64,000 nt of DNA from Clarireedia homoeocarpa (lineage: Eukaryota > Ascomycota > Leotiomycetes > Helotiales > Rutstroemiaceae), in contig LNKV01000029.1 of assembly GCA_001465935.1 (NCBI GenBank), positions 508,701 to 572,700 on the forward strand, read 5' to 3'. Shown in pieces: positions 23,178 through 33,481 of this stretch; the first letter of the stretch is position 1, and each line of letters opens with the position of its first letter. The position numbers were made by a program, and so were the translations under genes. The notes below the pieces were generated by a model. The model worked only from the letters and a program-made list of their open reading frames with translations, did not search any database and was not told the DNA's origin.

Positions 23178-24278
23178 CTAAAGTTTCGATAGTATCAGCG
23201 GACGTTTTATTAAAGTCTGTTCAGAGGTATTCTCACATCCTTCTTTCCCTTCTGCTATCAGAGCTTTGTGAATCCACCTCTTCGCCTCTTCATAAATCGG
23301 CTCACACTTTTCCTCCCTCTTCTTCTTCTTCTTTTCGCTCTGCCCAAAATGATGCGTAAAGCCATGCGAGCATCCTCTCGCCAATGTCCACTTATAAGTC
23401 CCCACCTCAAAATCCTCTTCCGGATCCTCAACACCGTCCAACCCTGCAAGATGATGAATCATTTCTTGGCTCTCCAACCGCAACATATCCCACTGTGCCC
23501 CAACAATGTATATCCACGGTGGGAGATTCTCTCTTCTAGCGTAGCAGGGACTGAGGAGCGGATCGCGGCGATTCTGTCCCACGGGGACATAGGCCCAATC
23601 AAACCAATAGCTAGAATACTCGAGCTGATCTTTTGGTCCTCCCTTGTAAGGACGCATATCCAGCTTCTCATTCGGAGGATGGCTCCAATCCACGATTGGG
23701 TAGAAAGTCAACGCAGCTTTAATGCGACCCTTTAATTCTGGTAGCTGAGCCGCACAAAGAGCTAGATTCCCACCGGCGCTAAACCCTCCGATCACTATTT
23801 TAGTTTCATCGATAGGCAAGCTAGAATCAGCGAGTACTGCATTTGCAAGCGCGGCAATCTCGTATACGGGAGTGGGAAACGTAGAAAGAGGAGCCTTAGA
23901 GTAGTCGAGAGACACCACTAGCATACCCGTGCGCTTAGCCCACATAACGCAGAAATCATCGTCGTGCCTTGGATCGCAGATTGCGAAGCCTCCACCATGG
24001 ATATTGAGATAGATGGGGAGTTTATCTCCGGATTTGTAGGTAGACGGAAAGAAGATGCGGGTTTGAAGGGTAGGTTTGGAGAGGTAGTAACGGATGAGAG
24101 TAGGGTGGAGGGAGGGGGGTGGACGGTGGACGAGTCGAGTGAACGTGAAGACGATGTAGGCAATGGCTTTAAGGATCCATATGCGGAGGAAACAGTTCAT
24201 GCGGTGAGTAAATGGAAGGCGGACTTTTAAGAGGGGGGGTGCGCCTTCTTGCGCGAGGGAAGCCAACGTCGTTGACAT
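23178..24278 (-). CDS. Alpha/beta hydrolase, HSL-type esterase
   Basis: Single exon, 366 aa. Esterase of the hormone-sensitive-lipase family, expected to cleave small ester bonds. The oxyanion-hole motif HGGGF (about residue 95) and nucleophile elbow GGFSAGG (about residue 169) are clear. Candidate catalytic Asp is in GAQWDMLRLESQ and His in RGCSHGFTHHF. An N-terminal hydrophobic segment (LRIWILKAIAYIVFTFTRLV) suggests membrane anchoring. A lysine run (KKKKKREEK) follows the catalytic His region. It lies convergent to the FAD oxidoreductase and divergent from the MFS transporter. It could deacetylate or hydrolyse a cluster product. It is not the LovG/FSH1 type used for PKS release, so linking it to the PKS would be speculative. 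Confidence 0.88.
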   Translation of the reverse strand: MSTTLASLAQEGAPPLLKVRLPFTHRMNCFLRIWILKAIAYIVFTFTRLVHRPPPSLHPTLIRYYLSKPTLQTRIFFPSTYKSGDKLPIYLNIHGGGFAICDPRHDDDFCVMWAKRTGMLVVSLDYSKAPLSTFPTPVYEIAALANAVLADSSLPIDETKIVIGGFSAGGNLALCAAQLPELKGRIKAALTFYPIVDWSHPPNEKLDMRPYKGGPKDQLEYSSYWFDWAYVPVGQNRRDPLLSPCYARRENLPPWIYIVGAQWDMLRLESQEMIHHLAGLDGVEDPEEDFEVGTYKWTLARGCSHGFTHHFGQSEKKKKKREEKCEPIYEEAKRWIHKALIAEGKEGCENTSEQTLIKRPLILSKL

Positions 24279-25004
24279 GATCGACTAAATTTGAGGGTCG
24301 GGCGTCAGATGGTACAATGAAAAAGCAGCTAGAAAAACATAAGAAAACCTTGAATTATAGAAAAGCAAGATTCATAACCCTGTGTTAAGATTAAAGCCCA
24401 AAAGGAAAGAAAAGAACAAGAAGTCTATGAACAACACGATATGTTTTGTCCGTCGGTCAGGCAGCCAAGAATCAGCAGTGGGGGTCGGCTTACAGATTGA
24501 TTAGTAAGCCCGGTTTAAAAACCTCGCTTATACAACCCCAAGTCAGTGTCAGCCTCAGTCCCAGTTACTCTACCCTTGCCATACCACATATATTTTGCTT
24601 ACACAGAGCTAATAACTAGATTACGCCCGAAATTCTTACACTGCAGGGAATAAAATCCCAGCAGTTGGTTGGTAACTGATAGTTATGAGCAATAAGAACT
24701 ATCCTCTCCAGTGGATAGAAGGCACAGCACCTTCGAAATTACGAGATGTAAGACAGCGAGTGTTGGACGGAAAGGGTATTACTTGAGTGTCATCCAACAT
24801 AAGCAGGTGTGCCGCTCGCTGCTTTGATATCAATTTATCTCGCAAATTTTTGAAACCTTGGACATGTGTTAGAACCTATAGATGAGATTTTCTGTTTTAT
24901 ATGATTCTGAAAATTTTCTCAAGAAGTTCAATGCAATTTTTTTCAGTAGTCATTGTTCTCTTTCATTCGTGAATCTAACTAATCCTTAAGGATATCAAAC
25001 CACA
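24279..25004. promoter_or_regulatory. Divergent promoter of hydrolase and MFS transporter
   Basis: This 726-bp intergenic region between two start codons must contain both promoters. No individual motif could be assigned and no further gene is seen. Confidence 0.4.
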
Positions 25005-26854
25005 ATGGAGTCTCCCTCTCCCCAAATCAACAAGTCAATTGTCAACGAAAATTCAACCATGGAACCCTATTTTTCATCGGCGGATGAACCAAAACAACCC
25101 AAATCCATCAAATTCAAACTTACTGTATTTTTCCTCTGCGCTGTAACAGTCATAGGTGCCATGGATGCTGTAATAGTCGGCGCCTGCTTAACAGCCATAG
25201 CCGCCGACCTTAAAAGCTCCAGCGTCGAGTCCTTCTGGGTCGGGACATCCTTTCTTCTTGCACAAACTGTCGCTATCCCTATCTACGGTACGACGAGCGA
25301 GATATTCGGACGGAAATGGCCGATCAACATCGCCGTCGCGATCTTTACCTTCGGAAGCATCCTATGCGCCACAGCAAAGACTATCACGTGGCTCATTGGC
25401 GCGAGGGTTGTGCAAGGTATTGGGGCAGGGGGCATGATTCAGTTGGTACAAGTTATACTATCGGATATTAGTACGATGAGTGAGCGGGGTCTATATATGG
25501 CTTTTGCAGCGTTAGCTTGGAGCCTAGGGACAAATATTGGGTTTGTTTTTTTATGGATACTTTCGTTATTCACTTGAAGTTAATCATGAAACAGCATTCC
25601 GATCGGTGGTGCCATAGGTACCTATACAACTTGGCGATGGATCTTTTGGATAAACGTTCCGATATGCGTTGTTTCTCTAGTTGGACTTGTCACCTGCCTC
25701 GAACTTCAGCAGGACACTTCATCATTCATGAAGAAGCTCGCGTTGGTCGACTGGCTTGGTCTATTCATCTTCACTTGCGCATCGACATTATTCTTGGTTG
25801 GCCTCACTTCTGGAGGTGTCTCACATCCATGGAGTTCTGGTAAAGTCCTTGGACCTTTGATTGTGGGTTTTTTGTTATATCCTGTGTTTATTTACATTGA
25901 GTGGCGCATTGCTAAGAGGCCTGTGATGCCCCTGAGAATTTTTAAGAATCGATCTGCTATCACAGGTTTTACCACGAGTTATCTTCAGGGATTGATAGTT
26001 TGGTGCTTTACTTATTATTTTATTTTATTTGTACGTTCCGCGAACAACTCCTAACTTGAAGCAACATATTAATGATCTTATAGTTCCTCGGCGCCATGCA
26101 ACATAGCATTCTTCATTCTTCTCTGGAGACCATGACTACACTTGCCTACTCCGCTCCGGCTGGCCTAGTAGCCAGTATTATTGTCAAGCGTACCCAAAAG
26201 TTTAAATATCTTATTGTCATAGGATGGGTATTGCTCGTGGCCGGCCTAGGATCCAATGTATACAACCCCATGAAAAATTAACAGTTCAATGTGATAACCA
26301 ACTCATAACAGGTCACAATGCACCCAAACAGTAGCAAAGCTATTCTGTATGCACCCCGCTGCCTCGCCTCCATCGGAGCCGGAATTTTATTCCCCATGCC
26401 CCTTTTTGCAGTCCAAGCCCGCCAGAAAGGCGACGATGTCGGTATTGCCACCAGCATTCAAGTCTTCTCCCGCAGTCTCGGTACTGCTTTTGGGGTCGGT
26501 CTTGGAGGTGTTATCTTCCAGAACGAATGGGGCAAATTGTTGAAGAAGAAGATTGCAGTACAGGAGATCCCTAAAACATTTTATATTCCCAGCAGTATGG
26601 CTGAGAGTGCATATAGAGTGATTCGGCAGTTCCCTGGGGACATACAGGAAGAATATCGGTGGCTGTATTCAGATTCTATGAGGACTTTGTGGTGGGTATT
26701 AATGGGGCTTTCGATTATAGGATTGTTGATTAGCTTGACTGCGGGGAATGATACGGTGGCGGGTGGATTGTCGGGATCGCAGAATTTTGTGGAAAAGACA
26801 AAGGATAATACAAAGAATAATCAAACTTCTAAGAAGGCGGAGTTCAAAGTTTAA
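25005..26854 (+). CDS. MFS multidrug-type transporter
   Basis: Four exons, 25005-25540, 25595-26030, 26084-26257 and 26312-26854, encode 562 aa. Proton-coupled efflux pump of the major facilitator superfamily, plasma-membrane located. The first helix contains GAMDAVIVGACLTAIAADL; the loop 2-3 signature is EIFGRKWP; helix 4 holds GARVVQGIGAGGM. The length and the number of hydrophobic blocks fit 14 spans, as in fungal toxin and drug exporters. The C-terminus is polar and lysine-rich (DNTKNNQTSKKAEFKV), cytosolic by topology. It neighbours the alpha/beta hydrolase and a regulator remnant, so export of the product of this small gene group is the natural inference. Confidence 0.88.
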
Positions 26855-26947
26855 TATTATATATATAGAACTACCTTTTGTAGTTAGGTAGACTATCTAG
26901 TTAATTTTCTCATTTATTACTTAGCTTAATATAAAGCTAGGGATTTT

Positions 26948-27255
26948 TGTTGAAGTGGGGTATACAGGACAGGTGGGCCAGGCACCCACTACCCCTAAGA
27001 CTGAACCACTTAGCGACCGAGACCCGAAGCCTGGGAGACCCGAAGGCCGAGACCCGAAGCCTGAAGAGCCTATATTTATAGCTAGTCCTTCCCACTGTAG
27101 ATAGCCATTAGTTCAATCCAGTCCAATGCAATTAAGTCATCCAGACAGTCATTTTATCGTACCCGTCATCTACGCCTATTGTTAAATTCATTAAAGCCTA
27201 TAAATCATACATTTAGTGTATTCTCCGCTGAAGACCGCCTGTTGTAGCCGCAACA
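26948..27255 (+). mobile_element. Solo LTR with 5-bp target duplication
   Basis: A 308-bp element runs from TGTTGAAGTGGGG to TAGCCGCAACA, i.e. the TG..CA (TGTTG..CAACA) ends of LTR retrotransposons. It is flanked by the direct repeat ATTTT at 26943-26947 and 27256-27260, so it is a solo LTR left by recombination. The internal words TATAGCTAGTCCTTCC, CCTATTGTTRAAT and CATTTAGTGTA match the LTRs at 36138-36859, so it is an older member of the same family. Confidence 0.88.
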
Positions 27256-27302
27256 ATTTTACTATTTATCTACACAAACTAGGATTTATAACTATAAAAA
27301 CT

Positions 27303-27348
27303 CCAAAAGTGACGCCACTTCTAGAGAAGTGACAATTTAGGCTTATAT
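27303..27348 (-). repeat. 46-bp recurrent element, copy 3 (inverted)
   Basis: Reverse complement of copies 1 and 2, with the best palindrome (CACTTCTCTAGAAGTG when read on the minus strand). It sits 48 bp beyond the solo LTR and upstream of the regulator remnant. Confidence 0.8.
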
Positions 27349-27547
27349 TTGGTTTCAAAATGCTATTTCAGACTCGATGATCGAGACCGAGAGTTGATAT
27401 GTGCCGGTCTGTCATTGTCTACCCACTCAACATCTAAGCAATACCCATATTGATTTATTTGCAGTCTGTAGGGCAAAATCTGGCCCAGTGCCTCCCTTCA
27501 GAGTACATGAATTTCGTGTGATATAGGTAGAGGTTATTATAACAGAT

Positions 27548-28540
27548 GTGGCAGCCTTTCATCAGTTCCTCGCAGTCGCGCAGGTGTACTTTGACTTTCT
27601 CCGCACAGCACAAACTAAGAAGCTCTCTCCCCAAGTTATCGCTCATTATACTTGTTCGCTCCGTTTCATTAATGTCAAAAATGTAAATGCTGAGGCTGCA
27701 AGTTCTGATAGAGTTGTCGCGTCTCTTGTTCTTCTTGCCCGCTACTATGTCCGTATTGGTCTATTTTTCTGAGAGGATTTTTATATTACAGCTAACATCA
27801 TTGGCAGCAAATGATTGAGGACTTTGAGAAACAGCGAATGCATATATTTGGATTGAAAGAGATTATCCGCATCCGAGGAGACATCGACGCAAGTGGCATG
27901 AATGAGCTACTTAGACATATGTCAAGCAAGTAAGTGGTAGGAATGCTTGGATTTATTTGTTATTTACACAGTTAGCATAAATATATCTGGCTCCTTCGCG
28001 CTCAATGCAGTTCCAATCTTCCCAATTCCAGCCAGACTTCTCCCAACTGCTTGTGCCAGATCGCCTTCTACCGTCCTAAGGCCCTCTGCCAAGCATTTCA
28101 TTACTATCCGTCGCCATATATTGCAAGACCACGTCTAATTGATGGAGATCATTACCGAAATTTGTATTGAGAACCAGCATTTCCTAGGGGAAATATTACG
28201 TTCTGAGGGTACGCTATGGACCGAAACCATGTATATATATTATTACGTTAACCCTCTACTCCATCGCCTATTATGCCTGCCGGAAACAGACCAATCACTC
28301 CCTTATTCTTGGGTTGCTGAAGCCCTTTGCCTCGGCATTACTATTTACCTGGCTACTATTCGATATGCATTTGGGATATCTCCATTCCAACCCGGAGAAT
28401 CGGCGCGAAAAATCAAGGTATTATTCGACAGACCCAAGCACACTTTAAATCTTTTGCAGGATCTTGGGTGTGGTTGGCTTAAGATTTTGGTTGTAGGATG
28501 TACAGCAATCAACTGGTCCTCTGGGGCATATAGTCACTGA
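27548..28540 (+). pseudogene. Fungal Zn2Cys6-family regulator remnant (C-terminal domain only)
   Basis: Spliced reading gives AHYTCSLRFINVKN, then a domain with QMIEDFEKQRMHIFGLKEII and RIRGDIDASG, then NISGSFALNAVPIFPIPARL. This order is typical of the fungal-specific transcription factor middle region. Splice signals around 27735-27808 and 27931-27973 keep the frame. At 28136-28138 a single TAA interrupts the frame (ILQDHV, stop, LMEIIT), after which reading continues for about 130 residues (TEICIENQHFLGEIL, SPFQPGE). The N-terminal zinc cluster is not found upstream. It is therefore truncated and nonsense-mutated. It may be the former local regulator of the desaturase-MFS group. Confidence 0.62.
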
Positions 28541-29018
28541 TTTCTTGACCAATTGCACGCAGAAATGACCAAGTTTGGTATAGAAACTTATGACGCCTTT
28601 GAACAATATGCCGGACTATCAATTTCTATATGATATTCTACTGCCTAAATTCGAATTTCTTAAGCTTCCCGTTCTACTTACTAAGAGTGCTGTAACTACT
28701 ACTAGTCCAACGCTAACAGACGGCTGCCATTAGCCAATATGTCGGAGAGTCTCACTCTCGGGGTCCAAGAATATCGAGTATTCCGCAAACACTATAAAAA
28801 GAATTATGGCCACAGGTGCAAATGTTAGAGAATAAGCTTGGAATAAGAGGAGCATGAACTCCAGAACAACTTTATATGAAGGTGGAACCCATAGTGAAGG
28901 GCTCAGACGGAGCCTTCGCTTATCGTTACCGAACGTGGGGCCACAACATATAAATTAGTACAGGAACGGAAACCTTTCCTTCCTCTCTTCATAGAATCGT
29001 TGATAGTTTAATCTGAAT
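28541..29018. other. Gene-free region
   Basis: I see no supported gene. The region may hold the decayed end of the regulator remnant and the 3' UTR of the membrane protein to its right. Confidence 0.4.
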
Positions 29019-29956
29019 CTAGGTTTCCGGGCTTCTTGAACGTAGCATCTCACATTTAACTGTCATCGGTCGGTGTTGCAATATGATGAACCTTGCTCTC
29101 ATAAGGCGATAAGTCGACTGGTCTTCCCGTTCTTGACTCATGAATTTGTGGAAAAGTAGAATGAGCCCACCGACAATATAGAGTGGAGCACATACGTATA
29201 AAAACGCTGTGAGAATCTTGAACGTCCAGTATTCTGTACTTCCGAATTGAGGATCTGGAAATAGAGATAAGGTGATTTCGGAATTGGAGCGGAGCGTTTA
29301 GTATAAATATACACAAGGGTAGAAGTAGTCTTATATTAGTGTTGGTTGCTTGCGAAAGTATTCATAAACCGTCCCGTTACAGTCACTACCGAGAAGTGGA
29401 TATATGTTCGGAACCAAAATATTACTACTATTATTGTTGTTGCCTGCGATACAGATCACATAAGATTAAAAGGTCCATCAGGTGTTTTGTCAATTTTATA
29501 GAGCATAATGAGACAGGAAATAGAGCCTACAAACATAAGCATGCCCCATACTGCGAGAATTGGCTTCGATTTTGACCTCTGAAAAGTGGTAGAGTATATT
29601 GCCAACGGGAATAGCATCAGGAAGCCCACACCAACGATTACCAGCGTAGTATCTATGTCTAAGTCAAGAACAAGGCCTTGAATCCCGATAGAAGTATTCT
29701 GGCTGAGTTCAACGTATCCAGCTGGGAGCAAAGAAGTTGATAATGCATGCATGGTACGTAACAAGATCGCATGTATTGAAGCAGTAGCAGTATATGTCAT
29801 GATATAAGCTGCTGCGCCTGCAGCTAACCACTCATTCTTTCGTATGAACACGATACCAGCAACTAGGACGTAGTAGAGTATTCGAGGAGCATATCCATAT
29901 TGGCTACTCATAGGATACGCGCAAAGGATGTCTCTCTTCACTTTCAGATCTGGCAT
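29019..29956 (-). CDS. Multi-spanning membrane protein, unknown function
   Basis: I do not recognise a functional family. From the ATG at 29956 (upstream CAACACCAAGCATC looks like a leader) the first exon encodes MPDLKVKRDILCAYPMSSQY. It is followed by at least four hydrophobic spans, e.g. APRILYYVLVAGIVF, AYIMTYTATASIHAILL, TTLVIVGVGFLMLFPLA and WGMLMFVGSISCLIMLY. A later exon in another frame reads FGSTEYWTFKILTAF and LYIVGGLILLFHKF, and would end at 29019. A possible middle segment reads NILVPNIYPLL, with a donor at about 29385 and an acceptor at about 29254. The join near 29456 needs a frame change that I could not explain by a clear intron, so the gene is either multi-exonic or recently frameshifted. 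The layout resembles uncharacterised fungal integral membrane proteins. Confidence 0.5.
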
Positions 29957-30709
29957 GCTTCAATTGTGAATTGATGCTTGGTGTTGTTTGATTTATATCT
30001 TGTTCAACGAGGGTGATTTGGTTATTGGTTATGCTTGGGGAGGGTAGCCGGTGCTTGCGATTGCGCCTCGCGAGTAAAAAATCACATGCGGAGCTGATAA
30101 TGCTTAAGAAGACAATGATCCCAACGATGATGTCAGCCGAACTTCCTGGCCTAGCACCTGGACCGTTCATTGTTGAGAACAATGGAAGGCAAAATAGGTA
30201 AAAGACATATCGGGAAAGACGTAAGACCTTATAACCAAAGCGTTAAAGCGCACTTTTTGTTTGCAATCAAGCCCTCCATGGGTGGCAAACCGGAGGCAGT
30301 GCAGTGCAGTGCCGGGGGCTGTGAAGCTAAAGATATGCGAATTATGTCTCCGGAGAGGGGTGCTCTGGTACCTCCGAACTGTGACGAGACCACTAGTAAA
30401 AGTGCCAAATGACCTTAGAATATAGAACCAAGGAGCCAAGATTATTGATAAGAAGAAAGAGAAGCTTTATATAAACCGGAGGGCCCTAGGGCTAACCTTA
30501 GCAATACCCTTAGTGAAAGGGCATCCGGGTTAGCTATATATATAGCCACATGCAAAACTCAGGTGTGAATCGGTACGACTCGTCACAGTATATTACTTAT
30601 ATCACTGATCTGATTTCCGACCTAAGTTACTTCTATTCTTACTTTGCAATTTGCTACTATTCTATTTCCTTACATTTCTCTTAGTTGTCCCAGATAGATA
30701 CACTACCAT
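29957..30709. other. Intergenic region, no clear gene
   Basis: Minus-strand open frames around 30167-30439 show no recognisable domain. Short inverted words near 30480-30540 (GGGCCCTAGGGC, GAAAGGGCATCC) look like transposon residue. Confidence 0.35.
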
Positions 30710-31943
30710 CTACGAAATCGTAATAACATCGGCCCTAACCTCAGAATTGAGTGAATTCCCATTCCAACCTGCCCCGACAATCAAAACTTTCGTTGAGTCA
30801 GGCAAAACCCTAAGCGACCTCGAGTAAGCACTTGGAACATTCGTGCTGACTTGTACCCAGCTACCAGAAGCTCCGAGAGCCTTATTCGTGAATATATTAC
30901 CGCTGCCAGCAAAGCTCACAAGAACAGTCCCTGAACTACCACCTGTTGAACTCCACGTGACGTAGGGTGACCCAGAACTCGCCTTCGTCCCATCATTTGC
31001 TACGAGTGCGTTGGCTGTGCTGCTGAGGAAGCTCAAGGGACTGTCTGCGATTTTGTAGTAGATCTATGTATGATGTCAGGAACTTGGATGATGCTTGCAT
31101 TAAAGGATATGCTTTGCTTACCGGATAGCTATATGCACCATTTACAGTCGACCCAAACTCATAAGTCATTATATATTTTCCATTAGGCATAGCAGCAACA
31201 GTTGCCATGCCAGGCCGATCACCTTGAACAGGACTGGTGACATCGTCGACGTTTGTTGTCCAAGTAAGCAGATCCGCCGAGGTGACATGAGTGAGTTTTT
31301 GTGAGTATTTCGAGTCGCGAGAATCAGAGAAGTAAACAACCAATTGACCTTGGTAGACCAGCATGAAAGGCTCATAGATTGCCCCCCCTCCTTTGGCAAC
31401 GTTGCTCACAAATTTCCATGTAGCACCTGCATCTGTACTCGCGTAGAGATCTATGTGATAAGCGCTTCGATCCTTGGGCACGGAGTCGGCGGCAAGCAGC
31501 AGTGTCCCTGCTGGATAGTTGCCGATTGCGGAAGGTAGGGCATAGAGAAACGGTTCCCATCTCAAGCCCCACCCATTGACAGTATCCTTCACATCAGCGA
31601 GATGAGCCCATGTTTGTCCACCATTTGTTGACCGGTAGATAGGTGAATATGGCGGCTCTGGGCTATCTGTATGTACGAAGGCTGTCAGTGACTTGGTCGA
31701 TCTGATTTTTTGAGTGAAGAGTAAATGCTGAGACTCACAATTTTCTGCAGTTGCGTACAGCGTATCTCCAATTATAGCTGTTCGACCGTAGAGTACGCCA
31801 GGTGCTGTGTAGCCCGAACCAGGCCCAAATATTTTCACATTGGAAAATGTGTTCCACGTGATTGTCGATACTGCCGTGACTGGGCTTGCCTGTATTGTCG
31901 CAAGAATAGAAACTACGAAGAGAACGGCAGCTATATAGGCCAT
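30710..31943 (-). CDS. Secreted GH93-type exo-arabinanase
   Basis: Three exons, 31943-31739, 31666-31122 and 31063-30710, encode 367 aa. The glycoside hydrolase is expected to release arabinobiose from alpha-1,5-arabinan of plant pectin, outside the cell. The N-terminus (MAYIAAVLFVVSILATIQAS) is a classical signal peptide. The fold is a beta-propeller with Asp-box-like repeats (RSTNGGQTW, ASTDAGATW). Family features are YTAPGVLYGR near the start, GLRWEPFLY, GGAIYEPFMLVY, VYFSDSRDSKYSQKL and KYIMTYEFG, with acidic residues placed as in GH93. The first intron (31738-31667) is in frame and could be missed by a gene caller. It is a lone biomass-degrading gene with no functional neighbour. A sialidase-like protein of another family is the alternative. 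Confidence 0.85.
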
Positions 31944-33318
31944 GATGATAGTTCAATAATAGCAAGCCCAGAAAAGACTTCAGAGTGTTAGGACCAATAC
32001 TGGATTCTACTATCTTGTCTTCCTTCGTATAGATATATATACGTTTTTACTCAAGCAAATACTCTTTGCAATTATGTAGTGAAATTTGGTTCTGTCATCG
32101 CCGGACTTAGTATCGCTGGCGGTAATATCGAAATTGAGGTACAGTAGATCTGACATATGCCGAATACGACTTTGTAGCGGGGTTCAGGCGTTGAAAGATA
32201 TATTTCAATCTCGTGCTCAATTTTCTCTATATAACTATTGGTGGAATGTTCTGGTGCTCTCTTTAGCCTTAATCTGATTAGGCAAAGAAGTGAGAAAGTG
32301 AGGAGGGCAATATAAATTAGGTTTTACTACTACCCAGCCGAAAACCCATACTATATACCGAACATCGTCGGTGCTTTACTATATAATACCTGTATAGTTT
32401 TACTACTCAATAATTACAAGTATATAAAAAAATTATAAAGATATGTTATTTGGGATTAGGAACTACTTTATCGAAGACAGAGCTACAATATTGAAAGCAA
32501 CTATATTAAAGTTTAAAACCACTACCTTAAACTCTACTAGACAGTAAAACCCTTGTTTTAAATCGACCACCTGGTATAGAAGGAATCTATTCGTGGGGCT
32601 TGAAACTATTACTTATTAAAAATCATGAGTAAAAATTCGTCAAACACTTGACTTGCAACTGCCGATTCTTAAGTTATCTCGTATACTTTTCGGGAGTTTT
32701 GATAAGAAAATACTGGTGTATAATATCGTGTCCTTGGAATTTGTGGATAATACCGACGGAGACGGATCCAGAAGTTCCATTAAGTGCTCTACTTTGGGTT
32801 AAATGTACCCCGCATTGACCCGAAGAGTATTCTCTCAGATTTTGCGCGCGAATTGAGCTTGAAGTTTCGACTAGGGCTTGTGCGGCACGCCGATCAGGTT
32901 GCAAAGCAGCGTTGTATGGGGCGCTTGAATCTATATTAGTTAGCTTTTATATTTGGCTCTATGAATTACAGATTGAACTATAGAAGCAGCCGCCTAGCGA
33001 ATGATAAGAGCTCTGGTTGCCCAGTCTACAATGAGGGAATTGGGATAACACAATAGAATATCTATTATCCTACGGAATTATGTTCAACGAACAAACATCT
33101 TAATCTCTCCAAGGCAATTTACAGATCTTAGCTGAGGTTATACTTTGTATTCTCTGTAGGCCTATTCCCGGTTATCGGCGGTTATTTCTTCGTTGGCGGA
33201 GGTATACAGGAAAAGTGAGTATATACTCGTTTTGCTAGGGGAGGGCGGAAGCATAGCCAAGTTCGAGGAGCTCGAGGGTTCGTTGGGCGCGTATGTATGG
33301 GGATACGTAGCTATTTGG
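31944..33318. other. Gene-free, AT-leaning region
   Basis: It contains no supported gene beyond the GH93 promoter. The stretch 32280-32640 is AT-rich with TA-step richness, as in mutated repeats. Short frames are not conserved-looking. Confidence 0.35.
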
Positions 33319-33481
33319 TCCGCCCTATTCGTGCTTCAGGCCTATCCGTCAATATTGCCGCCTATCCACCAACCCGATAGACGAACCGGCCGGCGGATTC
33401 GCACTTTAGGTAATATTGACCAATGGGGCCGGCCCATTCGGCAATATTGACGGATGGGCCTGAAGTGCGAATGGAGCGGAC
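33319..33481. mobile_element. Small fold-back (MITE-like) inverted repeat
   Basis: Arms of about 42 bp (33319-33360 and 33440-33481) are inverted copies with about five mismatches. They share ATCCGTCAATATTGCCG and CTTCAGGC. The loop contains a third diverged copy (GATTCGCACTTTAGG). No coding capacity and no certain target duplication. Confidence 0.7.

Noticed and set aside
23178..24278. LovG-like PKS-releasing thioesterase
   Set aside because: The hydrolase has HSL-type HGGGF and GGFSAGG motifs and a membrane anchor, and lies 13 kb away among other genes.
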